5,213 bases of DNA, taken from Deltaproteobacteria bacterium (GTDB lineage: Bacteria; Desulfobacterota; Desulfarculia; Adiutricales; JAGVGV01). The stretch spans positions 1 through 5,213 of the forward strand of contig JAGVGV010000198.1 in the NCBI GenBank assembly GCA_020056895.1, in the 5' to 3' direction. Positions 1 to 5,213 of the stretch are shown one piece after another (the stretch's first letter is position 1; the number at the start of each line of letters is the position of its first letter). A program made the translations under genes and the position numbers. The notes under the pieces were generated by a model. The model did not search any database, was not told where the DNA came from, and was given only the letters and a program-made list of their open reading frames with translations.

Positions 1-864
1 GGGAATGAGCACGATCACGTTGCCGGCCAAGGCCATCACCACTCCAGCCACGGATGTCGGAGTCCAGTGGTAGTTTTCGTACATCGTGGACAAGGCCAGG
101 GCCACGATGGGGCAAAGGGTGCTCACGTACGCCGCCAGGTCGCCGCCCAGCCGGCCCGCCAGAGTGTAATAACAGCCAAAGGCGATCACCGACCCAAACA
201 GGGAAAGATAGAGCAAGGGTAGAAGGTACCCCGGCGTCCAGCTCATCTGGATGGGACCGTTCATCACTACAAGATAAAAGGCCAGAGTCAGCAGGCCGCC
301 GTACGTCATGCAATATGCGTTGGACTGGGTTACGGGCAATGAGACCCGCGCGTTCCGGACGGCGATGACGTTGCTGATCGAGGCCAGGTACGTGGCCGGT
401 AGAGCCAAAAGAAGCCCGGTGAGGCTGGGGCCGATCTGGGCGGCGGTGATATCGCGCCAGAAAACGAGCACGATGCCGATCAATCCGAACACACCGCCCC
501 ATACGGCCTTGATCCGGATGGGCTGGCCCAGGAAAAGCCGGAGGTTGACGATGTTCAAGGCCATGATGTTGGCGAAGATCACGGCCAGCAGGCCGCTGGT
601 CAGATACCGGCTGGCCATGTACACCAGGGTATAGCTGCCAAAAACCATGGCCGCGCCTTGAGCCGCGAAAAACAGGTGGTCCCGCCGGGAATACCGGAGG
701 TTGCGGCCTCGGATCAGGCAAAAGAGAAAAAGCACCAGACCGGCCAAAAGGAAGCGGTACACCACCGAGAGAGTGGGGTCCACCTGGCTTAACTGGAATT
801 TGATGACCAGCCAGGTGGAGCCCCAGATCAGTACGGCGGTGGCATAGAGCAACAGGTTCAGCAT
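1..864 (-). CDS. DMT-superfamily (EamA-type) transporter, C-terminus cut by window edge
   Basis: The minus strand is open from an ATG at 864 to the window edge, giving 288 residues without a stop. The usual family length is about 290-310, so only the last few residues are missing. The protein is almost wholly hydrophobic and fits about ten membrane helices in two EamA repeats, roughly residues 3-135 and 150-288. The first helix carries the familiar IWGSTW signature (residues 13-18). The second repeat has the typical FGCYYTLAGRLG stretch, followed by a Pro-containing helix, a Glu (residue 263) and the terminal glycine-rich helix AGNVIVLIP. Such proteins sit in the inner membrane and mostly export amino acids, other metabolites or drugs; the substrate cannot be read from sequence. 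The start is well supported: an AAGGAGA ribosome binding site lies just upstream (about 868-875) and a promoter-like pair lies beyond it. It is divergent from the YgjP-like gene. Family is sure, substrate unknown. Confidence 0.93.
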   Translation of the reverse strand, partial: MLNLLLYATAVLIWGSTWLVIKFQLSQVDPTLSVVYRFLLAGLVLFLFCLIRGRNLRYSRRDHLFFAAQGAAMVFGSYTLVYMASRYLTSGLLAVIFANIMALNIVNLRLFLGQPIRIKAVWGGVFGLIGIVLVFWRDITAAQIGPSLTGLLLALPATYLASISNVIAVRNARVSLPVTQSNAYCMTYGGLLTLAFYLVVMNGPIQMSWTPGYLLPLLYLSLFGSVIAFGCYYTLAGRLGGDLAAYVSTLCPIVALALSTMYENYHWTPTSVAGVVMALAGNVIVLIP

Positions 865-867
865 GGG

Positions 868-875
868 GTCTCCTT
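868..875 (-). promoter_or_regulatory. Ribosome binding site of the EamA transporter
   Basis: Read on the minus strand, AAGGAGAC lies three bases before the ATG at 864, with its purine core about 5 bases from the start. This is close to the ideal Shine-Dalgarno sequence and fixes the start codon. Confidence 0.75.
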
Positions 876-888
876 CCCGAGTCGCCGG

Positions 889-917
889 ATCATAGGCCGA
901 AACATTCCGGGCCGCAA
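889..917 (-). promoter_or_regulatory. Probable sigma70-type promoter for the EamA transporter
   Basis: On the minus strand TTGCGG (917-912) is followed after exactly 17 bases by TATGAT (894-889). The -10 box matches the consensus at five of six positions and the -35 box at its first three. Transcription would start near 882, giving a leader of about 18 bases before the ATG at 864 that includes the ribosome binding site. Spacing and position fit well. The assignment rests on pattern only. Confidence 0.5.
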
Positions 918-920
918 GAG

Positions 921-949
921 GGCCGGCCCGATGGTCCGGCTGGTTTTTT
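921..949 (+). terminator. Terminator-like hairpin with T6 run, rightward
   Basis: GCCGG (922-926) pairs with CCGGC (936-940). A G-U pair (921/941) can extend it outward, and two inner C-G pairs after a C/T mismatch can extend it inward. Two G residues then precede six T residues (944-949). This is the layout of a weak-to-moderate intrinsic terminator for transcripts running rightward. It is oddly placed between two divergent genes, so it could block antisense transcripts from the transporter side or act in the leader of the YgjP-like gene. The outer stem is only five or six pairs, so chance is possible. Confidence 0.38.
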
Positions 950-1025
950 GAGGGAATTCACCGATTCCAAGGGGCTGTTGGAGGCATTCCGGCCTGTTTT
1001 ACGCCTCTTTCCGGAACTCCCCCCC

Positions 1026-1054
1026 TTTTCCCCTTTTTCAAAACGGGTTATGAT
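1026..1054 (+). promoter_or_regulatory. Possible promoter for the YgjP-like gene
   Basis: TATGAT (1049-1054) is a five-of-six match to the -10 consensus. With 17-base spacing the -35 position holds TTTTCC (1026-1031), a poor match, set in a pyrimidine-rich tract. Transcription would begin near 1061 and give a leader of about 37 bases before the TTG start at 1098. The in-frame ATG at 1050 lies inside this -10 box, which argues against its use as the start codon. Confidence 0.35.
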
Positions 1055-1085
1055 CCTGCGTCCGCCGAAACCCGGCGGGTTGTCG

Positions 1086-1092
1086 AAAGGAG
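1086..1092 (+). promoter_or_regulatory. Ribosome binding site that decides the start of the YgjP-like gene
   Basis: AAAGGAG lies five bases before the TTG at 1098. Neither the TTG at 948 nor the ATG at 1050 has a comparable site upstream, so this site favours the shorter 241-residue protein. Confidence 0.65.
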
Positions 1093-1097
1093 CTTTT

Positions 1098-1823
1098 TTG
1101 TCCAGTTCTTCACTTTTTTCCGTGCCATACGTTCTTCGATTCAGCGTCCGGACGCGGCGGGTTTGGCTGAAAATTCGGACTTCAGGGCTCGAAGTGGTGG
1201 CGCCTCCCGGATTCGATCCTGGCCGGCTATCGGAAATTTTGGCGGAAAAGCAGGTCTGGATCCAAACGCAATGGCGCCGAATTCAGTCCGAGCCGACGGT
1301 TCCGAGCCGTCCCATGGACTCGGACGGGCCGCCGGGAACGATCCGCCTCGCGGCGCTGGACCGGGTGGTCGATATTCGATTCGAAGCGGCGCAAGGTCCG
1401 TACGCCCGGCTGAACCCCAAAGGTGACGTTCTGAACCTGTGGGCGCCGGAGGACAAGCCCGAAATCTGGCGCCGGATGCTGATCGATTGGGTATTGAACC
1501 TGGGCCGGAAGGAACTCGTTCCCTGGCTGAAAAAAGTGGGGCGGCGAATCAATCTGCTGCCCGACCGGGTTCAGATCCGGCGCCAAAAGACACGCTGGGG
1601 CAGTTGTTCCTCCCGGCGGGTGATTTCGCTCAACGCCAAGCTCCTGTTCCTTCCTCCCGATCTGGTTCAATACGTAATGGCGCATGAACTTTGCCACCTG
1701 ATCCAACCGAACCATTCCGCGGCCTTTTGGCGTTTGGTGGCGGCGATTCAACCCGGCTGGACCGAACATGAATCGCGATTGAAAAAGGCCGGCCCCCTGG
1801 TCCCCCCGTGGATGGACGGTTAA
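1098..1823 (+). CDS. YgjP/DUF45-family zinc metallopeptidase-like protein (M48-related)
   Basis: The protein has 241 residues from the TTG at 1098; the frame is open back to a TTG at 948 (291 residues). The extra 50 residues are low in family-like character and overlap promoter- and terminator-like sequence. The N-terminal half (about residues 9-60) is the beta-rich region with the SVRTRRVWLKI and GLEVVAPPGFD stretches usual for YgjP proteins. The C-terminal half has TRWGSCSS (WGSC at residues 167-170), then the zinc site HELCHL (H196, E197, H200) with a third ligand in NHS (H206), and FW shortly after. By family knowledge, H196, H200 and probably H206 hold the metal and E197 is the catalytic base. 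The length is usual for the family, about 230-250. There is no signal peptide, so it is presumably cytoplasmic. Its physiological substrate is not established, although the fold is related to SprT/WSS1-type proteases. Family assignment is strong, cellular role open. Confidence 0.9.
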   Translation: MSSSSLFSVPYVLRFSVRTRRVWLKIRTSGLEVVAPPGFDPGRLSEILAEKQVWIQTQWRRIQSEPTVPSRPMDSDGPPGTIRLAALDRVVDIRFEAAQGPYARLNPKGDVLNLWAPEDKPEIWRRMLIDWVLNLGRKELVPWLKKVGRRINLLPDRVQIRRQKTRWGSCSSRRVISLNAKLLFLPPDLVQYVMAHELCHLIQPNHSAAFWRLVAAIQPGWTEHESRLKKAGPLVPPWMDG

Positions 1824-1920
1824 TGGCGGCCGGTTGGCACTCCCCAAGGCGCCGGAGCAGATCGAGGCCAGCCCTTCGGTATAGCGCCCTACGCAACTTA
1901 ACGAGCCCATCAATTCCGCG

Positions 1921-1949
1921 TTGCGTCCAGGCGAAATATCGGTTATCAT
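1921..1949 (+). promoter_or_regulatory. Candidate promoter for the small CxxC protein
   Basis: TTGCGT (1921-1926), a 17-base spacer and TATCAT (1944-1949) form a sigma70-like pair, with the -35 matching at three of six positions and the -10 at five of six. It would leave a leader of about 90 bases before the ATG at 2045. A closer -10-like TACAAT (2014-2019) has no matching -35 box. Pattern evidence only. Confidence 0.33.
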
Positions 1950-2031
1950 AGGCATTTGAAGCGATTTAGACTCGGGGATCCGGTTCGGGGCCTATCCCGG
2001 GGCCGATTCCGAATACAATGCCAGGTTTCGC

Positions 2032-2037
2032 GGAGGG
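2032..2037 (+). promoter_or_regulatory. Ribosome binding site that decides the start of the small CxxC protein
   Basis: GGAGGG lies seven bases before the ATG at 2045. An in-frame ATG at 2018 would place this strong site inside the coding region and has no good site of its own, so the 2045 start is preferred. Confidence 0.65.
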
Positions 2038-2044
2038 ACAAACC

Positions 2045-2284
2045 ATGAAACTGATACGACCCACGGTCACCGCCTGCGTGGACGGCAAGGAACACCTTTG
2101 GACGGTGGTTCAAAGCGACATCGACGTGGTCAAGGGAACGCGGACCGAACGGCGTTGGTGCAAAAAATGCGGGGCCTTGATCCAGGTGCGTTTGACCAGC
2201 CAGGGGGAAGCGGTAGTGCAGGCTTCGAAAAACAAAACGCCTCACCTGATGCTGCCGCAACTGGTGAAGGCCGCGTCGAAATAG
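2045..2284 (+). CDS. Small (79 aa) putative zinc-binding protein with CxxC motif, function unknown
   Basis: I do not recognise a named family. The 79-residue protein begins MKLIRPT at an ATG placed seven bases after GGAGGG. It has C11, H17 followed by LW, then a basic run TERRW leading into CKKCG (C39 and C42). The spacing C-x5-H-x21-CxxC resembles short zinc-ribbon-like proteins in which a Cys/His pair and a CxxC pair hold one zinc ion. The predicted strands around LWTVVQSDIDVV and ALIQVRL would fit such a fold. The C-terminal 30 residues are polar and basic, ending LVKAASK, and could be flexible. It has no signal peptide or membrane segment. It follows the YgjP-like gene by 221 bases and is convergent with the SulP gene. 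The strong ribosome binding site and typical composition favour a real gene; binding of metal, nucleic acid or protein is inference only. Confidence 0.72.
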   Translation: MKLIRPTVTACVDGKEHLWTVVQSDIDVVKGTRTERRWCKKCGALIQVRLTSQGEAVVQASKNKTPHLMLPQLVKAASK

Positions 2285-2302
2285 CCGCGATTAGGGAGAT
2301 TG

Positions 2303-2343
2303 CCGTCCGGCCGACGGGAGAAAGCCTACGATCGGCCGGGCGG
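2303..2343 (+). terminator. Strong GC-rich hairpin between convergent genes
   Basis: Bases 2303-2314 (CCGTCCGGCCGA) pair with 2332-2343 (TCGGCCGGGCGG) over twelve positions, with one G-U pair at 2306/2340, around a 17-base loop. The hairpin begins 19 bases after the stop at 2284 and ends 20 bases before the stop codon of the leftward SulP gene at 2364. It could protect or end both messages. There is no proper T-run on either side, only ATTATAT at 2347-2353 on the plus strand, so it is not a classic intrinsic terminator. On the minus strand the 2306/2340 pair becomes an A/C mismatch. The hairpin is clear; its role is inferred from position. Confidence 0.45.
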
Positions 2344-2363
2344 GCGATTATATGGGGCCTGGG

Positions 2364-4568
2364 TCAGTCCATGACCGCGCGGAGGGTATGGTTGGTTTCG
2401 GCCAGCCGATCAGCCAGCAGCCGGACCATGAATTCATGGAAGGCGGCGGCCAGAAGCGGTTGTTCCCGTTCCATCCGCCTAAGGGCGTCGCGAGTCAGCC
2501 GGTAACCCCGGACCGGTTCCTCGGCCGATATCGAAGCGGTGCGGGGAACATCCAGATAAAAGCCGATTTCGCCCACCACCGAACCCGGCCCCATGGTTCT
2601 GAGCCTTATTTTTCGCCGGTCCCCCAGATTCAGCGTGGCCGTCACCCGGCCGCTTTCCACGAAATACAGATCATCCGGCGGGTCCCCTTGGCGGATCAAA
2701 AGGCTTTGGGCCGCCACATCCCTGGGCTCAAGATAGGTGATGAACATTTCCACCGACACGCCTGTCGGAAACCAGCGTTTCAGTCGGTCGGCCAGGGACC
2801 GGTCCTCGTTCAAACCCGGCCCCGCTTCGGTGATGATTCGGTCTTCAAAAAATTCCAGCCCATGATCCAGATCGTCGAACAGGCGGACATGGTTGGCTTC
2901 GCCCAACAGAAAGCCGCCATGGGTAAGCTGAGCCACGATGTCCGGCGGCACTTGGGTAAGCCCCAGTTCAAAATTCATGGACGTCGCCAGTTGCCGCATC
3001 CGGACAAAGCTCATCACCGCCGATGAATCCAGCCCGCTCACCTGACGGAAATCCATGAGCACGCAGGCCAAGGCGGGCAGGTCCTCGGTTTGGGCCCTGG
3101 CCCGGACTTCGGCGAACAGGTGGTTGGCGGTGCCGAAAAACAGGAACCCCTGCAGCTTGAGCACGTGGATCCGGTGTCCGTGCCGGGTCAGGGCGTGGCG
3201 TTCGTCGTCGGACCGGTCCACGTTGCTGTGGCAGACCGCGCCCGAAAGAGCATACTGCACCACTCGGACCCGGCTGTAGTTGACCACGAACAGCACCACG
3301 CCGGCGAAAATGCCGGTCAGAATCCCCTCCAAAAAACCGAATACCGCCACGGCCACCAGAATGGCCCAAACAATCAGGTATTCGGATCGGGGCAGCCGCC
3401 GGTGGCCGGCGCCGATCCACTGGTACAGAAAATCCAAGCCGATGAACATCACCAGACCGCCCAAGACGCCCCGAGGAACCAGCGTCAGAAGGCCCGCCCC
3501 GAAAAACAGGGCGATGCCGCAAAAAGCGGCGGCGGTAATCCCCACCAGGCGGCTGGGGGCGCCCAGGCGTTGGGTGAGGGCGGTGAGGCTGAGGGTGTGA
3601 AAACCCACCAGGCCGCCGGCCGCGGCCACCAGCAGATTCGCCAGCCCGGCCGCGCCCAGTTCCCGGTTGAAATCCAGGTCCTGCCCCACTTCCAACTCGA
3701 TGCCCGAAGCGTACAACAAGAGCGCCAGCACGCTGATCAGGGTGATGGTGGCGATGTTGGGCAGCACCGTGGCCAAGGCGGACCAGTCCACCCGGGCCAG
3801 TTCAGCCAGAGCCACTCCGGGCCAGAGGGACCCTTCGGGAAAGGGTCCCAAAAGAAAACCCATGGCGTGGGCGTCGTCGATGGACAGGCCCGTGACGGCC
3901 AGGCCCAGATAAAAAACCGCCACCGATCCCAGCAGCAACATCGGCATGGCCAGGTAATGCTTCACCCGGTGGTAGCACCAGAACAAGGCCCCGGCCAGAG
4001 CCAGCCCCGGAATCCATTTGATCGGTTCGCCGCCGGCGGCCAGGAGCGGGAGGGTAGACCACGTCAGCGGTTCGGCCAGCATGATGCGGAACGAACCGAC
4101 CACCAGCAGCCAGCCGGAACCGGCCACGAAACCGCCCACCACGGGAAAGGGGATAAAACGGATCAGCCCGCCCAGCCTCATCAATCCCAGGCCCAAAAAC
4201 AACGCGCCGGTGAGCAGGGCGGTAATCGACAGGGTTCCCACCACGGTGGCGTAAACCACTTCGGGCGATGTTCCGGGAGGCAGGGCGGCTGCGGCGGACG
4301 CCGCCGCCAGGGCCAGAATGGCCGATGTTTGGTCCTGGCAGATGGCCACGGTCCCGGGATAGGAACTCAACAGGGCGATGACCAGGCCGATAATCAGGGC
4401 GCTCAGAAGCGCCAGCCCCAGGCCTCGGGCCACGAAAGGGGATAGGGGACCGGAAAAAATGAGGGCGCCAAAGGAGATGACCGCGATCACGGCCCGGATG
4501 CCGGCCACGGTTCCGGCCACCGCCACCGGGATCGGTCGAGGGGTGGAAACGCCAGGGGAGGTGGTCAT
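2364..4568 (-). CDS. SulP/SLC26-type anion transporter fused to STAS and cyclic nucleotide-binding domains
   Basis: This 734-residue protein has three parts. Residues about 20-435 are very hydrophobic and give some 12-14 membrane helices of the SulP type. The early motif AICQDQTSAILA (75-86) and the FIPFPVVGGFVAGSG stretch (138-152) stand at the places of conserved SulP motifs. Residues about 467-577 form a STAS domain, with the motif MDFRQVSGLDSSA (505-517) at the position of the regulatory serine loop of anti-sigma antagonists. Residues about 600-725 form a CRP-like cyclic-nucleotide-binding domain: IRQGDPPDDLYFVESGRV (625-642), then the phosphate-binding cassette GEIGFYLDVPRTA (666-678) with E667 and R676 kept. 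The protein sits in the inner membrane and probably moves an inorganic anion or a small carboxylate, but the substrate is not readable. The N-terminal part looks like a divergent SulP branch. The start at ATG 4568 has only a weak purine stretch (GGGAAT) upstream. It lies 76 bases downstream of ddl on the same strand. The architecture is sure; gating by cNMP is inference. Confidence 0.92.
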   Translation of the reverse strand: MTTSPGVSTPRPIPVAVAGTVAGIRAVIAVISFGALIFSGPLSPFVARGLGLALLSALIIGLVIALLSSYPGTVAICQDQTSAILALAAASAAAALPPGTSPEVVYATVVGTLSITALLTGALFLGLGLMRLGGLIRFIPFPVVGGFVAGSGWLLVVGSFRIMLAEPLTWSTLPLLAAGGEPIKWIPGLALAGALFWCYHRVKHYLAMPMLLLGSVAVFYLGLAVTGLSIDDAHAMGFLLGPFPEGSLWPGVALAELARVDWSALATVLPNIATITLISVLALLLYASGIELEVGQDLDFNRELGAAGLANLLVAAAGGLVGFHTLSLTALTQRLGAPSRLVGITAAAFCGIALFFGAGLLTLVPRGVLGGLVMFIGLDFLYQWIGAGHRRLPRSEYLIVWAILVAVAVFGFLEGILTGIFAGVVLFVVNYSRVRVVQYALSGAVCHSNVDRSDDERHALTRHGHRIHVLKLQGFLFFGTANHLFAEVRARAQTEDLPALACVLMDFRQVSGLDSSAVMSFVRMRQLATSMNFELGLTQVPPDIVAQLTHGGFLLGEANHVRLFDDLDHGLEFFEDRIITEAGPGLNEDRSLADRLKRWFPTGVSVEMFITYLEPRDVAAQSLLIRQGDPPDDLYFVESGRVTATLNLGDRRKIRLRTMGPGSVVGEIGFYLDVPRTASISAEEPVRGYRLTRDALRRMEREQPLLAAAFHEFMVRLLADRLAETNHTLRAVMD

Positions 4569-4605
4569 AGGGTGGATTCCCAGCGATACGGCCGCCGGGG
4601 AACCC

Positions 4606-4633
4606 TTGATAACAGGCGCCCCGACGGATCCAA
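4606..4633 (-). promoter_or_regulatory. Weak candidate promoter for the SulP fusion gene
   Basis: On the minus strand TTGGAT (4633-4628), a 16-base spacer and TATCAA (4611-4606) lie in the gap between ddl and the SulP gene. Each box matches the consensus only partly. It would start transcription near 4599, about 30 bases before the ATG. No terminator is evident after ddl, so read-through from ddl is equally possible. Confidence 0.22.
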
Positions 4634-4644
4634 CGGGTCCCGGG

Positions 4645-5213
4645 TCAGGGTTGGCCGGCGCCGGGGCGATCCATGCTCCAGGCGATCAACCGGTCGATCA
4701 GTTCGGAATAGGTCATGCCCTTGGCTTTCATCATGGCCGGAAAAATGCTGTGGCCGCCCAGACCGGGATGAGTATTGACCTCAAGAACGTAGCACTGGCC
4801 GTCCCGGACGATGATATCGGTCCGCGAACAGCCCTCGAACCGGAGCCTTACGTGAATCGCCCGGGAGATGTCCTGAAGCTGGCGCTCGATGTCCGGCGGA
4901 ATCTCGGTGGGAACGATAACCTGGTACGTGTCTTCGTACTTGCATTTCTTGTCGAAAAATTCATCGGGGTATTGAATCCGGGCAATGGGCAGAACCTCGA
5001 CCTCCCGGTCGAACCGGCCCATCACGCCGATGCTGTATTCCGTTCCCCGAATGAATTCCTCGAGCAGCACCGATTGATGCGCGGCCAGGATCGGCGGCGC
5101 GATCGTCCGGAAATCCTCGGGGCTCCGCAAAAGTTCCAGGCCGATGCTGGACCCGGACGCTTCGGGCTTGATCACGCACGGGAAACCGATCTTCTCCGCC
5201 GTTTCTTTTTCCA
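4645..5213 (-). CDS. ddl: D-alanine--D-alanine ligase, C-terminal part (N-terminus beyond window)
   Basis: The frame is open from the right edge to a TGA at 4645, giving 188 visible residues; the family usually has 300-370, so the N-terminal part lies outside. The true start is not in view: the GTG at 5175 is simply the Val of FPCVIKPEASGSSIG, the ATP-binding strand and glycine loop of the ATP-grasp fold. Next come the EEFIRGTEYSIGVMG strand and the omega-loop region with FFDKKCKYED, whose KY pair is usual in ligases that make D-Ala-D-Ala. Then come RTDIIV and LEVNTHPGL, with Asp 132, Glu 144 and Asn 146 of the visible part expected to bind two magnesium ions, and GHSIFPAM. The enzyme joins two D-alanines with ATP in the cytoplasm for peptidoglycan precursors. 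NTHPG instead of the more usual NTSPG, and the KKCKYED loop, mark a somewhat divergent member, so a related dipeptide ligase is possible. Confidence 0.88.
   Translation of the reverse strand, partial: EKETAEKIGFPCVIKPEASGSSIGLELLRSPEDFRTIAPPILAAHQSVLLEEFIRGTEYSIGVMGRFDREVEVLPIARIQYPDEFFDKKCKYEDTYQVIVPTEIPPDIERQLQDISRAIHVRLRFEGCSRTDIIVRDGQCYVLEVNTHPGLGGHSIFPAMMKAKGMTYSELIDRLIAWSMDRPGAGQP

Larger units (their letters stand above)
1824..2044. other. Intergenic region with no gene seen
   Basis: This stretch lies between the YgjP-like gene and the small CxxC protein, both on the plus strand. I find no coding frame with a convincing start or family character, and no tRNA cloverleaf. It holds a candidate promoter (1921-1949) and a 7-base inverted repeat, ACGCAAC (1891-1897) with GTTGCGT (1920-1926), whose right arm overlaps the candidate -35 box. 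No intrinsic terminator with a T-run is visible after the stop at 1823. The gap of about 220 bases suggests that the two genes have separate promoters. Confidence 0.5.

Noticed and set aside
54..634. Two plus-strand frames opposite the EamA transporter
   Set aside because: They are antisense to a clear membrane protein gene, are rich in Arg, Pro and Ser, and lack ribosome binding sites.
1826..1853. Possible hairpin just after the YgjP-like stop (CCGG-TTGG with CCAA and CCGG)
   Set aside because: Pairing is short and interrupted by a four-base bulge, and no T-run follows, so I do not call a terminator.
1227..1955. A 242-residue minus-strand frame across the YgjP-like gene
   Set aside because: It is a shadow of the zinc-metallopeptidase gene, with no recognisable domain and no good start signal.
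1981..2012. GC-rich repeated CGGGGCC and partial inverted TTCGG/CCGAA arms
   Set aside because: The arms are short, and palindromic GGCC runs are expected in DNA of this composition.
2098..3026. Plus-strand frames overlapping the small CxxC gene and the 3' half of the SulP gene
   Set aside because: They overlap better-supported genes in other frames and look like codon-bias artefacts.
3090..4445. Long (451-residue) open frame on the plus strand across the SulP gene
   Set aside because: It is fully antisense to a protein with three recognisable domains. Its composition (runs of Gln, Gly, His, Arg) is what GC-rich coding DNA gives when read backwards, and it has no family features.
4572..4778. 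A 68-residue plus-strand frame over the gap between SulP and ddl
   Set aside because: It is antisense to the ddl C-terminus, very rich in Arg, and has no family resemblance.

Overview
The window is GC-rich (roughly 60 percent G+C by eye), densely coded bacterial DNA with clear Shine-Dalgarno sites. The style of the proteins and the mix of genes suggest a Gram-negative, possibly deltaproteobacterial (Desulfobacterota-like) chromosome. This is an inference from general resemblance, because no rRNA or other marker gene is present. I see no mobile element, CRISPR array, tRNA or rRNA gene.

Layout: (1) 1-864, minus strand: a DMT/EamA-type membrane transporter, nearly complete and cut by the left edge. 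(2) 865-1097: a divergent intergenic region with a good leftward sigma70-like promoter for the transporter, a rightward terminator-like hairpin with a T6 run, and a possible promoter for the next gene. (3) 1098-1823, plus strand: a YgjP/DUF45-type zinc metalloprotease-like protein, best started at a TTG behind a strong ribosome binding site. (4) 1824-2044: a non-coding stretch with one plausible promoter. (5) 2045-2284, plus strand: a 79-residue protein with a CxxC pair and an upstream Cys/His, probably zinc-binding, function unknown. (6) 2285-2363: a convergent gap holding a long GC-rich hairpin. (7) 2364-4568, minus strand: a 734-residue SulP/SLC26-type anion transporter fused to a STAS domain and a C-terminal cyclic-nucleotide-binding domain. 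(8) 4569-4644: a short gap. (9) 4645 to the right edge, minus strand: the C-terminal part of a D-alanine--D-alanine ligase (ATP-grasp).

The genes do not form one recognisable pathway. Ddl and the SulP protein lie in the same direction 76 bases apart and may be co-transcribed. The SulP, STAS and CNBD fusion is the most interesting item: its architecture suggests an ion transporter whose activity answers to a cyclic nucleotide or similar ligand. I do not see convincing evidence of a wholly new system; the window reads mostly as ordinary chromosome with a few points worth checking.
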